This document shows positions 35,371-47,100 of a stretch of 64,000 nucleotides of DNA, piece after piece. Where the stretch lies: contig NC_063061.1 of NCBI RefSeq assembly GCF_018812025.1, forward strand, positions 32,366,166 to 32,430,165, in the 5' to 3' direction. Source of the stretch: Megalobrama amblycephala. Taxonomy: Eukaryota > Chordata > Actinopteri > Cypriniformes > Xenocyprididae. The first letter of the stretch is position 1. Each line of letters opens with the position of its first letter. The notes below the pieces were generated by a model that ran no database searches, had not been told where the DNA came from, and was given only the letters and a program-made list of their open reading frames with translations. The translations under genes were made by a program, and so were the position numbers.

Positions 35371-35632
35371 ATTTATACAAGGAATTTATATAGTTTTCAC
35401 ATAAATGTATAATTTATTTATTATAAAAATGAAATGAGTACAGATATTAAAATCTAAAAATAATAGCGTACTTAAATACAGTGACAGAGAGTAAAATGTT
35501 TCGTTAGTGTCCACTTTTGGACTACCAGTATTACTAGCTGTGGATCTAAACCTGTACTAAGAGATACTGAGTAATTATGAGCTTGTGCGATTTTGCTGTT
35601 TTTAACTTCTAAATATTTATTATTATTATATT

Positions 35633-35914
35633 CAGTGTTGGGGAAAGTTACTTTTGAAAGTAATGTTACAATAATGCGTTACTCCCTAAAAAAAAAGTAA
35701 CTAATTGCAGTACATAGTTACTTTTTATGGAAAGTAATCTGATACGTTACTTTTGCGTTACTTTTTCTCACCCTGTCTGGGCTTTCTTGTTTGTTTGATT
35801 GATTTGTAATAAAAAAAAAGTATCATATTTTATTGTAAATGTAAAAGTAATGCATTACTTTACTATTTACTTGAAAAAAGTAATCTGATTATGTAACTTG
35901 TACCCACAACACTG
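35633..35914. mobile_element. hAT-type MITE with perfect 8-bp target duplication
   Basis: The ends are CAGTGTTGGGGAAAGTTAC and GTAACTTGTACCCACAACACTG (inverted). They are flanked on both sides by ATTATATT (35625-35632 and 35915-35922). An 8-bp duplication and CAGTG-type ends are diagnostic of hAT transposition. It is 282 bp with no coding capacity. Confidence 0.85.
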
Positions 35915-35929
35915 ATTATATTTCTGTGT

Positions 35930-36608
35930 TTAAAGGTCCCATTTTTCGTGGTTTTTTGAAGCTTTGATTGTGTTTATAGTGTGCGATATAACGTGTTCAT
36001 GTTTCGCGTGTAAAAAAAACAGTATTTTTCACATAATTTACTTATCTGTATACCGCAGTTTCCACTGTCATAAAAACGGGCTGATGACTTCCTTGTTCTG
36101 TGAAGTCCCTCCTTCAGAAATACGTAACGAGTTCTGATTGTGCCAGCGGTTCCTGTGTTGTGATTCGGCAGCTTAGCGAACTCCGTGCCCTTAAAGGTCA
36201 CGCCTCTTACCATAACGTGGAGATGCACACGCTCAGTGTTATTGTAAACACGTCTTTAATTTTACCCTATCAATTTGAGCCGGAATCAGACCCGGTGATT
36301 GGACTGCGGGATGAAAATAACAGCGTTTCGACGACATGGCGACAAACACACTCTACAAACGCAACTCTTGTGTATTTCTGTGGGCGGAGGTTAGTCAAAA
36401 AATGTTTTAGTGACGTCATTAAAGAAGGAAGTAGAGGGATGTAGTCCAAACTGGCCGTTCGATGTAGGCGACTTCTGTTAAATAAAATATCTCGCTTGGC
36501 ATTGAACTTTGAGCTTTAAAATTTTACAGATTTTATTTATACTCTAACAACAACATTACACACTAACTAAAGTTTGAAACATGGGATCACGAAGAACGGG
36601 ACCTTTAA
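35930..36608. mobile_element. TTAA-flanked MITE with GGTCCC/GGGACC ends
   Basis: It runs from TTAAAGGTCCCATTTTTCGTG to CACGAAGAACGGGACCTTTAA. These inverted ends with a TTAA at each side fit piggyBac- or Kolobok-type nonautonomous elements. The 114-codon open frame inside is not gene-like. Confidence 0.7.
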
Positions 36609-38464
36609 GGCCAGACTCTTCACTGGAATCAGTGGCTGTTTCATTTGATTCTGTATTAGTGCTTATGTGAAGTTATTAAATTTGCATGATTAGTGATGTC
36701 ATTAATGAAGTATTGTCTGTCATTTAGATGCTGTTGATCCAGACACACCCTTCACTTAGAGTTCAGTGCTATTATGGGCAGGTGGGTAACCATGGTAACG
36801 GGTTTCCTGGTGTTCTGGGATGTTTTGACTCAGATAACCCATGAACAGGAAGTGGTCCATTCTGCTGCATCACATGGTCTCAGAGAATTCAGGTAAAGGC
36901 TATACGTGATGGTAAACCTCATTCTGTGAAACTGCACGAACTGTCCCACCGAGGGGAAACAGACTCAAACTGTCAGTCAGTCAAATTTATTTATATAGTG
37001 CTTTTCACAATACATATTCTTTCAAAGCAGCTGTGCATGAAATCATGAGGTTAATATTTATAATATCTTCATGCCTTATGGCCCGTTCACATGATGATAT
37101 AAAAATTGTTCTAAATATAAGATTCATACCACAATATTGTTGGAACAGCTGATGAACAATAAAAACATTGACAGCCAACCATCCTACATGGACTATAAAC
37201 AATCATCCAACCAAGATTTTCTATTTATTAGGCTATATATATCGCTTTACATGAGTGTACTGTATGTACAAAGTAAAGTAGGACATACACTACTATATAT
37301 ATACAATTTCAATATATAGTTTTTGACGATTTAACAATTAAGCAGTTGAGATTTGCTATATAGTATATAATGTTTAACACGAGTGTCCAGTTAAGTTTGG
37401 ATTTACTTTTAGTGTTCGATATTAATTCATAAATCATTTCGAGATATTAATTCGCTATACTGTGATATTGAAAATTATGAAACCTGTGAGGTTTTGTTCA
37501 GTTATAACAATAACGTTCAGTTAAAATACAACGTTTGTTCAAAGTTTTCTGGTTTTTAATAACGTTAGCACACAAATATTATTTATACATCATTCATGGA
37601 ACGTTGGACGTTCCTCTAACGTTTTTTAGAATGTTTAAATGTAACGTTCCCATCATGTTTGAAGAATGATATAATAGAATGTTCCCTTAACAATCAAATA
37701 ACCAAATAATAAAATCATGTTTTCTAATAAGAACGCAAGCATGTTTTTTGTTAGAACTAGTTTAAAGGAGATCAGAATAAGCGTGAGCTCATGTTTTTCT
37801 GTGTGCACTACAGCACTGTATATATATACATATATATACGTCTTTGTCTTTACATACTACCCAGACATTCCCATCATTGTGTTTCTGAATACCGGGAAGT
37901 GCTTCCCAAAATTAACCCCCAGAAACGTTGGACCCCCCAGAAGCCCTAGTGAGTGTGTTTGTGTGTTTATCGTCTGGGATTGTGGGTATAGAGACATTCC
38001 TGTCCTGGAAAACTCCTCACTTCTTTAGAAAGACTGGTTAGTCCTATAAATGACTTGAACACACGGGCCTCTGTTTGTTTCATGTATCTCATCTGGGCCC
38101 CTAAACGTCTATTGTTGTTTCATGGTCATGTGTGAACACGTCTCCTCCTGAAAGAAACACAATGAGGATCTGATCTAGAGGCCCCATCCTCCTCAGCTTT
38201 CATTGCTATTAACGGGTGACATTTCTGCTCCAGGACCTCGTGCTCCTTTGATCGGACTCTGATTTTCACCTTCAAAGCCTTCAGTTAGTGAATGTAAGTT
38301 TAGAATCTGCTAAATATAGTGAATGATTGACAGGGGAGTGGGCGGAGCTTCACTGGACGCATCAGAGCATATTACTGTTTATGTTGCAAATATGGTCACG
38401 TGTGTTTTTACTCACAGCACACTTTGGATCCCATTTAATTTGAAAAAAATTATATATTATTTTA

Positions 38465-38640
38465 AATATTAGAATGATTTCTGAAGGATCATGTGACACT
38501 GAAGACTGGAGTAATGATGCTGAAAATTCAGCTTTGATCACTGGATATAAATTACATTTCACAATATATTCACATAGAAAACAGTAACATTAAATTGTAA
38601 TAATAATATTCACTGTTTTTACTGTATTTTTGATCAAAGA
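38465..38640 (+). repeat. Fragment of family T MITE
   Basis: It contains GAATGATTTCTGAAGGATC and GAAGACTGGAGTAATGATGC, shared with 12406-12928 and 59941-60340. Confidence 0.7.
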
Positions 38641-38828
38641 AATTCTTATACAAACTTTATATATTCCACATTATAGTAATCCGAATGAGTTATATTTGCA
38701 TTACTTTATTAGTATGTTAATGTTGCATATTTTATATAATTTTAAATATATTAATTTTGTGTATAATTTGTTGATTTTTTTTTGGTAATTTTTAAAAATA
38801 AATTTTATAAAATTAGATTATATTAAAT

Positions 38829-38919
38829 AATATTAAATTATAATAATAATATTAATCAATAGTATTTATAGAATTAATATAAATACTATTGATTAATATT
38901 ATTATTATAATTTAATATT
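38829..38919. repeat. Perfect AT-only inverted repeat, 41-nt arms, 9-nt loop
   Basis: The arm ending AATCAATAGTATTTAT at 38869 and the arm starting ATAAATACTATTGATT at 38879 are exact reverse complements through 41 nt. The spacer is AGAATTAAT. Confidence 0.9.
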
Positions 38920-39126
38920 AATATTTTAATATGAATAATTTTATATTAATTAATTTATAACTTAATAATTTGTATTTAAATTTAAAGTGTTTATATAACT
39001 TGTTTTATCTGTTGTACTGCTTTTAATTTCTGTTAAAGTAATAAAAATCAGAATCATTGAGAATTTCATACTAAAAAAACAGCTGTTTGCCCTGTAATAT
39101 AAAAATAAATAACCAGTGAATATTGA

Positions 39127-39130
<4 letters not shown>

Positions 39131-39169
<39 letters not shown>
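39131..39169. repeat. (TA)n microsatellite
   Basis: About 19 TA units. Confidence 0.95.
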
Positions 39170-39170
<1 letters not shown>

Positions 39171-41893
39171 TGAAGAACTCATTGGTTGTTTTGGAGCCGT
39201 CAGACCGAGAGCTCATTATTATGGGACCCCCTCCTGTGCCCAGTAATCAGACTGTACTGTAAAGGACCTTAGTGGGGCCCCTCGTCACAGGACCTGGGAC
39301 ATTCCTGTTCGTCCCCTTGACGACAGCGCTAGATTGTTTGAATAAAAGATGTCTGTGGTTTTCACACACAGTGAACAGAATACAAACACCTCCAACTCCG
39401 TCCACACCACTGAAGCTCCGTGAAGAAGATAAATGAGCTTTTGATCATCCTCCTCATGTAAATCTGAGTTGATCAGGTTTGTGAGGATTCTCAACTTGCT
39501 GTTATTAATGGAAATACTCAGTATACACTGTAAAAAGAAGATTATTGGAGTATGTTTTACAAGAAAATATTTTTTTTCTTTTAGTGAAGTATCCCAAAAT
39601 TCTCTTGATGTTCTCCCAGCGCAGTGACGCTTCTCTCATGTCCACCAGCAGGAGGCGTCAGACGTCCTCGCCTGATGATCACATGATTCTTCAACCCTGC
39701 ACTGAGAGGTGAGTCGGTGTGATTATGGGCTGTATGGAGGCCAGAGGTAACCACAGTTTCCTGCTGTTCTGGAATGTCTGACTCTAATCACCTGTGAAGA
39801 GGAAGTGCTCCATTCTTCTGGACGCTGCATCACATGATCCCAGAGAATTCAGGTGAAAGAGCAAGCACAGGGTGTGACCTCTGAACTGACCTTTCACTTC
39901 TCACACACATGACTTCTGTACTCACAGAAGACGGAGTGAGAGTTCTGACTCACGCGCAACTGTCCTGAAATGCCAGCTTGACCTTAATTGACTTGTACAT
40001 AACGTCACGATGGAAAACAAAATCTTAGTGATCCTAAAACAGGTTTCATTTTCTTTACGCAAAAATAAAATGTTTGCATTATTTATTTGTCATATTCTTT
40101 GTATTCATTTTTATTTTCCTCACTAGGACAAATTCTGAAAACTCTTGATAAATGGGGTTCAATAATATTCATTCCCTCCAGAATTGGTCACAAGAATAAT
40201 GCAAATATTTGAATATATTTTTTTTGCCAAAAAACAATATTAGCTAATTAAAATCCATGATTCTGAGCGCAAACACATTATTATATAACAAATGTATGCC
40301 TATATAACAAATTGCGCACCTGTATTGACCACAGCTGTTTTCAGTCATCATGCACAAAAATATTTATTGCTAACTGACCTTTCGCCGTGAGTTTGATTGA
40401 CAGGCGATCGAACCAATCAGAACACCGAATCCACCGTTTTGTCCGAGAAAGCAGTCTGGAGTTAGAAGATTAACGTCGGTAGACTTGAACTTGAAAAAGA
40501 TGTGTACTGACATCTTTCCGCGATCGAAACAACATACCTTCTGATGTTCATTCATGTTTATTTGATGCTATAAATGAACTAACAGGAAGAGATGATCGGT
40601 TCACAAGCTGCTTGAACTGGGACGCTAAAACGATCATTAATTTCTTTAAAAATGACAAAATTTTGTTTCATATCAAAAGTAACCTTCTCTGTCTTGTCTG
40701 TCAGTGTCCTCTTTGCTCCGCGATGTATTTTTCACTGCGTGATATTATGATGTGTGGTGAGAGAGCGGCATGGCTTGTCGGACGTAGCAACAGTAACTAA
40801 AGGGGGCGATTCTTTATGGATGGCTAGTACAGTCACTAATACTAATTACATAAATGTATGATGATTATTGGTGTGTTTTCATTGCAAAATAATAGAAAAA
40901 TGCTGCAAAATGTCACTCAGTTTTTGAGAAATGCCACAGCAGATTGAGTCATTTTGGACTGCAAAAATCAGAAAATGTCTGAATAATGTTTTAAAAATAA
41001 GTACTGTGGTATATCATAAGGTACAGTACTGAACTTAACCGTGTACCATGGTATTTACAGTATTTGATACTTCAAAAAAGATCATTAATATTCAGTAATA
41101 AAACCTGTTCTAGTAGAGCCCGAAAACACTCTTAAGACTTTGTATAAGGGTGTACCAGGTCCTCTTTAATATCTGTAGGCGTTTGACCCTTTAAGTCTCG
41201 TGACTTTGTGCTCCATTGACCTCCACATGCAGTTCTTTCACAAACATATTCCACTCCTCCTCGCTTTCTCTCTGAGCGGTCCGTCCACGCCTGGATCCGC
41301 AGATGTTTTCCACTGAGCCCTGCGTGTGTCCGGTGAAGAGAGGTCAGGGTGGATCTTTCTTCTTTAGCCTATATGACACGCATAGGTCACATACTTCCTC
41401 TGGCATTCGCCGTGACATGGTGCAGAGTTCCCATATTTCTTAATAAAGACCATGAAATGCCACAGAGTTCACAAAAAATGAGAACCATAGAAGTTCTGAT
41501 CATTGAGAGAGAGAGAGAGAGTCCTAGACTTGCACAGGGTTTGTTTATGAAGTTTTCAGCTGTTTTGTCTCGCTGGATGTTTAATTAAACAGCTCTGTGT
41601 GGAAAACGGTTTCTCTGTACAAGCATGTCTTGCTAAATATTTGAGTATTTCTTCAAACATTTAAAGATTTGTGCATTACACGCCCTGTTAAAGGAAAATG
41701 GAAAATGCATACTGCAAATTTTCCCACAAATGCATTAATATCAACATCAAGTTCTTTAACACGTCATGAAACATATCAAAAATCAACGTTTCACCTCAAA
41801 GTCACAAAGAAAATGAAACCTGTTTTAGCACCATTTTATATTTAAACATTTAAACACATTTTACCCCCAAAATCTCTTTCTTGTGGTTTTAAC

Positions 41894-41901
41894 ACTCTCT
41901 T

Positions 41902-41945
<44 letters not shown>

Positions 41946-41970
41946 GATATATAGATATATATATAATATA
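41894..41970. repeat. (TC)n(TA)n compound microsatellite
   Basis: CT units run into TA and ATAG units, directly abutting the Tc1 element. Confidence 0.9.
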
Positions 41971-41976
41971 TAAATA

Positions 41977-43176
41977 TAAACTTAGAAATTTTTCAATTTT
42001 ATGCACAAAATGAGCTCATTTCAAATGTAATGCCTGCTACAGGTCTCAAAATATTTGGGATGGGGGCATGTTTACCATGGTGTAGCATCTCCTCTTCTTT
42101 TCAAAACAGTGTAAAGACGTCTGGACGTCGAGGTTATGAGTTTCTGGAGTTTTGGTGTTGAAATTTGGTCCCATTCTTGCCTGATATAGGTTTCCATCTG
42201 CTGAAGAGTCGTGGTCATCTTTGACATATTTTTCTCTATAGGTGAGAGATCTGGACTGCAGGCAGGCCAATTCAGCACCCGGACTCTTCTTCGACGAAGC
42301 CATGCTGTTGTAATAGCTGCAGTATGTGGTTTTGCATTGTCCTGCTGAAATACATAAGGCCTTCCCTGAAAGAGAAGGCGTCTGGAGGGGAGCATATGTT
42401 GCTCTAAAACCTTTATATACCTTTCAGTATTCATAGTGCCTTCCAAAACATGTAAGCTGCCCATACCGTATGCACTTATGCACCCCCATACCATCAGAGA
42501 TGCTGGCTTTTGTGCTGAACGCTGATAACACGCTGACACGACGTCTGTGATTTCTAACAAGAATGTCAAATTTGGACTCGTCTGACCATAGAACACTTTT
42601 CCACTTTGAAACAGTCCATTTTAAATGAGCCTTGGCCCACAGGACACAATGGCGCTTCTGGACCGTGTTCACATAGGGCTTCCTTTTTGCATGATCGAGC
42701 TTTAGTTGGCATCTGCAGATGGCACGGCGGATTGTGTTTACCGGTTTCTGGAAGTATTCCTGGGCCTATTTAGTAATGTCATTGACACAATCAGTATCTT
42801 CTGAGGGCCCGAAGACTACGTGCATCCAATAAAGGTCTTCGGCCTTGTCCCTTACGCACAGAGATTTCTCCAGTTTCTCTGAATCTTTTGATGATGTTAT
42901 GCACTGTAGATGTGTGCAATTTGACGTTGAGGAACATTGTTTTTAAAGTATTCCAAAATCAGCCTCTTTAAGACATCCCTTTTATGCCTAATCATGTTAC
43001 AGACCTGATATCAATTAACTTAATTAGTTGCTAGATGTTCTCCCAGCTGAATCTTTTAAAAATGTCTTGCTTTTTTTTTTTGCCCCCGTGCCAACTATTT
43101 TGCGACCTGTAGCAGGCATCAAATTTGAAATGAGCTCATTTAGTGCATAAAAGTGTAAAATTTCTCAGTTTAAACA
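41977..43176 (-). mobile_element. Decayed Tc1/mariner element
   Basis: Long terminal inverted repeats: the left AAACTTAGAAATT ... ATGAGCTCATTTCAAAT and GCCTGCTACAGGTC blocks recur inverted at the right end (GACCTGTAGCAGGC, ATTTGAAATGAGCTCATTT, AATTTCTCAGTTT). The element is about 1.2 kb. It carries a broken transposase on the minus strand. Terminal bases are hard to fix because the left end lies next to a TA-rich microsatellite. Confidence 0.85.
42072..42960 (-). pseudogene. Tc1-type transposase pseudogene
   Basis: The C-terminal two thirds are readable in two frames that shift near 42560. One frame carries [16 protein letters not shown] (first catalytic Asp). The other carries [24 protein letters not shown] (second Asp) and ACSPDLSPIEKN (the Glu of DD34E). 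The upstream DNA-binding part contains stops. The DDE triad is thus recognisable, but the gene is dead. Confidence 0.85.
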
Positions 43177-43768
43177 TTTGTTATGTTATATATGTTCTAT
43201 TGTGAATAAAATATTGGCTCATGTGATTTGAAAGTCTTTTAGTTTTCATTTTATTCAAATTTAAAAAACGTCGCAACATTTCCAGAATTCAGGTTGTGTG
43301 TATGTATGTGTGTAAATAAATAAAATTCATTAATCAGAATTAATTACGTTTTTATAAACAATGTCACAATTATGTCAAAACATGTTTAATTTTCTTTATG
43401 CAAAATATAATTTATGTACGTCACATTTGTTAAATCCTTTGTTTTCATTGCATTTGGTTTGTATTTTGTACATTTTATGTAATTTGTCAAAGTGCCAAAC
43501 AATATTCATCATACACAATGGCAGATTAAGAAGTAAGCTAGAGAAATGCAGAGCTGTCTTTTGTGTTTATAAGAAAAAAAAAACACAAATATTATTTGCA
43601 AAACATCTTTTTAGAGTTTGTTTTTGATTTTGGTGGTGAAATGTGATCTGAATGTGAGTTGTGAATTTACACATAACAGAAGGTCCAGTTATATCTGGCT
43701 GAAGAACTAAAACAGTCGGTCACCTTGATACATGCATAAGAATCTAAACACAGACCCTCCTACACACA

Positions 43769-43770
<2 letters not shown>

Positions 43771-43839
<69 letters not shown>
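43771..43839. repeat. (TC)n microsatellite
   Basis: About 34 CT units, roughly 310 bp before the ATG of the second SCARB2-like gene. Confidence 0.95.
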
Positions 43840-43843
<4 letters not shown>

Positions 43844-44022
43844 CCCTCCCACTCTCGGTGACACTGCACTCATTCATTCAAATACTGAGCCGCCCGCTGG
43901 ATCGTGTTTACTCCTCTGAAGAGCTTCTGGAGCAAATACTATTACAGGAGCCAGTCGCAGTGAACACACAGCAGCTGATTTATTATCTCATGCAAATCTG
44001 CTGCAAGTGCTGAACATTCAAC

Positions 44023-44059
<37 letters not shown>
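44023..44059. repeat. (GT)n microsatellite
   Basis: About 18 GT units end about 95 bp before the ATG of the second SCARB2-like gene, so probably in its promoter or leader. The TTTAG after it could act as a splice acceptor for a leader exon. Confidence 0.9.
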
Positions 44060-44061
<2 letters not shown>

Positions 44062-44152
44062 AGGAGGAGAAACTCACACACACGTCCAGCTGCTGTAGCA
44101 GTGGAATCAGACTTTCAGCTCCATCAGCCTCAGCTTTATTTACACCTGCACC

Positions 44153-47100
44153 ATGAGGAAAGGCTCCTGTTGCATGTTCACGTCTGGAATCCTCGGCGCT
44201 CTTCTCCTGGTCACAGGAGTCGCCCTGTTTGTGTCCGGAGTTTTCCAGACCTTGATCCACAACAAGCTGAAGAGAGTAAGAGTCTGTTTTCATCTCAAGT
44301 TTATTAGTGCTTGTGTCTTATTCATAATTCTTTTGTTTCATTATAATTTTACATTTTTATGATTTATTTTTTGTACGTTTTATATTGATTATTTTCATTT
44401 TTTAATTATTATTTTAATCTTTAGTGAGTATTTTGTACTGATTATTTACATTTTTAAATGTTTTATGATTTATTTAATTTTTTGTAAGTGTTTAATTATT
44501 CATTTTAATTTTTATTATTTAATTTTTAGGGATTTTATATTGATTGTTTTTATTTATTTATTTTAATTTTAATTAAATTAATACCATTTCATCAACTCAC
44601 AAACCCCACACTCTAAAAAATGCTGGGTTAAAAACAAACCAAGTTGGGTTGAAAATGTATAAACTCAGCGATTGGGTTGTTTTAACCCAGCGGTTGGGTT
44701 AAATGGTTGCCCATCATGCTGGGCGGTTTTATTTAACCCAACTATTATTTAAAAATTACTATACTATATTACAATCACTTTTTTTTAGTGTGCATGTCTG
44801 GGTGAAATATGGGCAAACCTAACCGTTGGGTTTAAAATTTAATTAAAGAATGAAAACCACCAGTTAAATTTGTCCATATTTGACCCAAACACGTGTTGAA
44901 ACAACCCAGCATTTTTTTAGAGTGTAGTTTCTGAAAGATCCAGTGGCGGGAAACAAGCTTGAATGTGTTCAAGCTGTTAGTCGAGCATGTGCTCATACAC
45001 TCATTCTGTGTAATCAGAGAGTGACATGTAACAAGTGCTCTGTGTTTCTGTCTTCACCACATTCGGCAGCCGCGTCCACGTGTTTTCTTCCTCTTAGAGC
45101 TTCGTATAAATGTGGCGTCTGCAGAAATCACATCACATGATCGTTTGTCAGACAAAGTAGAGAACGATCAGCAGGAGTTTGTGAAGTCATCAGGAACATA
45201 AACCGCTCATATTGACTTCTAATTTATTCATTTTCGTATTGAAATCTAATTCTTTTTGCACATAATGTTAGTGTCAAATCAACCATTCAAATGCGTTCTG
45301 ACTGCCTTGAGCTTTAACAGCAGATACCATTGCTCTGTTTGCATATAAATGTCATAGGCTGCAGGAACAGGAAACACATTGTGTGTGTTTTCTGAATGTG
45401 ATGTGTGTCACAGTGGTGAGTGTGTGTGTGTGGGGGGTCCTGGTATTCCCTACGTTATGGGGACTAATATATCCCTACATAGATAGTAATACCAGTTAAA
45501 TTTGACCTTATGGGGAACTTTTTTCATATGTTACTTGCCGTTTCTTTGTAATTATTTAGTGAAATTGACTTGCAATTTCTGAGTGAAAGATATTTCTACT
45601 CCTATTTTTCTTTCAGTGCAGCACTAAAACTACAAGCAAATTCTGATTTTAGTGTAAGTTGAAGTTCTTTCAGCAGAGTAGCAATTTACCATCTTAAGTT
45701 CAGCCCACAGCTGAGAATAACGTTGCGCGGGTCGTCCTGATTGAAGTGGTCGGACGCTCCGGGCATGGAGACGGTTTGAGCCGCCCATGTTTAGAGGCGT
45801 CTGTTGATTATATCCGAGACATCAAACTCCTCAGATAAACCTCTGCTTTCATCTGCTGTCATGTTCAGCAGATGTTTGGAAGAGGAAATCACACACATGC
45901 TGCCCATCTAAGATGTATCTGATTGTCCACATGGTTCATACTGGAGACTTTTGACTATCTGCATGAATTCTGGTTCATGTTTTGTTTTGTTTTGTTTTTG
46001 TTTTTTGTTTTGTTTTGTTTTGTTTTTTTGTTTTGTTTTGTTTTGAGTGACAGGAAAGTGACAGGAACACTCTTGGAAAAAAGTTTCAATGTGGTTCTAT
46101 AGAACTCTTGGGTTCTCGACTCAATTTTAAAGAACACTTTACGCCAAAACGTTTCAGTGTGGTTCTAAATAGAACTCTTGGGTTCTCGACTCAATTTTAA
46201 AGAACACTTTACGCCAAAAAGTTTCAGTGTGGTTCTAAATAGAACTCTTGGGTTCTCGACTCAATTTTAAAGAACACTTTACGCCAAAACGTTTCAGTGT
46301 GGTTCTAAATAGAACTCTTGGGTTCTCTGCTCAATTTTAAAGAACACTTTACGCCAAAAGTTTCAGTGTGGTTCTAAATAGAACTCTTGGGTTCTCTGCT
46401 CAATTTTAAAGAACACTTTACGCCAAAAGTTTCAGTGTGGTTCTAAATAGAACTCTTGGGTTCTCTGCTCAATTTTAAAGAACACTTTACGCCAAAACGT
46501 TTCAGTGTGGTTCTAAATAGAACTCTTGGGTTCTCTGCTCAATTTTAAAGAACACTTTACGCCAAAACGTTTCAGTGTGGTTCTAAATAGAACTCTTGGG
46601 TTCTCGACTCAATTTTAAAGAACACTTTACGCCAAAAAGTTTCAGTGTGGTTCTAAATAGAACTCTTGGGTTCTCTGCTCAATTTTAAAGAACACTTTAC
46701 GCCAAAACGTTTCAGTGTGGTTCTAAATAGAACTCTTGGGTTCTCGACTCAATTTTAACGAACACTTTACGCCAAAAAGTTTCAGTGTGGTTCTAAATAG
46801 AACTCTTGGGTTCTCGACTCAATTTTAAAGAACACTTTACGCCAAAAAGTTTCAGTGTGGTTCTAAATAGAATTCTTGGGTTCTCGACTCAATTTTAAAG
46901 AACACTTTACGCCAAAACGTTTCAGTGTGGTTCTAAATAGAACTCTTGGGTTCTCTGCTCAATTTTAAAGAACACTTTACGCCAAAAGTTTCAGTGTGGT
47001 TCTAAATAGAACTCTTGGGTTCTCTGCTCAATTTTAAAGAACACTTTACGCCAAAACGTTTCAGTGTGGTTCTAAATAGAACTCTTGGGTTCTCTGCTCA

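Larger units (their letters stand above)
33484..44152. other. Intergenic region between leap2 and the second SCARB2-like gene
   Basis: No convincing gene was seen. It holds TTAA-type elements (34322, 35930), a hAT MITE (35633), a repeat at about 36960-37080 (CAAATTTATTTATATAGTGCTTTTCACAATAC), a family T fragment (38465), a perfect palindrome (38829), a Tc1 relic (41977) and microsatellites. Less repetitive stretches lie at about 37880-38330 and 39560-39960. Open frames of 60-114 codons here have no family resemblance. Confidence 0.7.

Noticed and set aside
36100..36444. 114-codon open frame
   Set aside because: It lies wholly within a TTAA-flanked MITE with clear inverted ends. No family resemblance.
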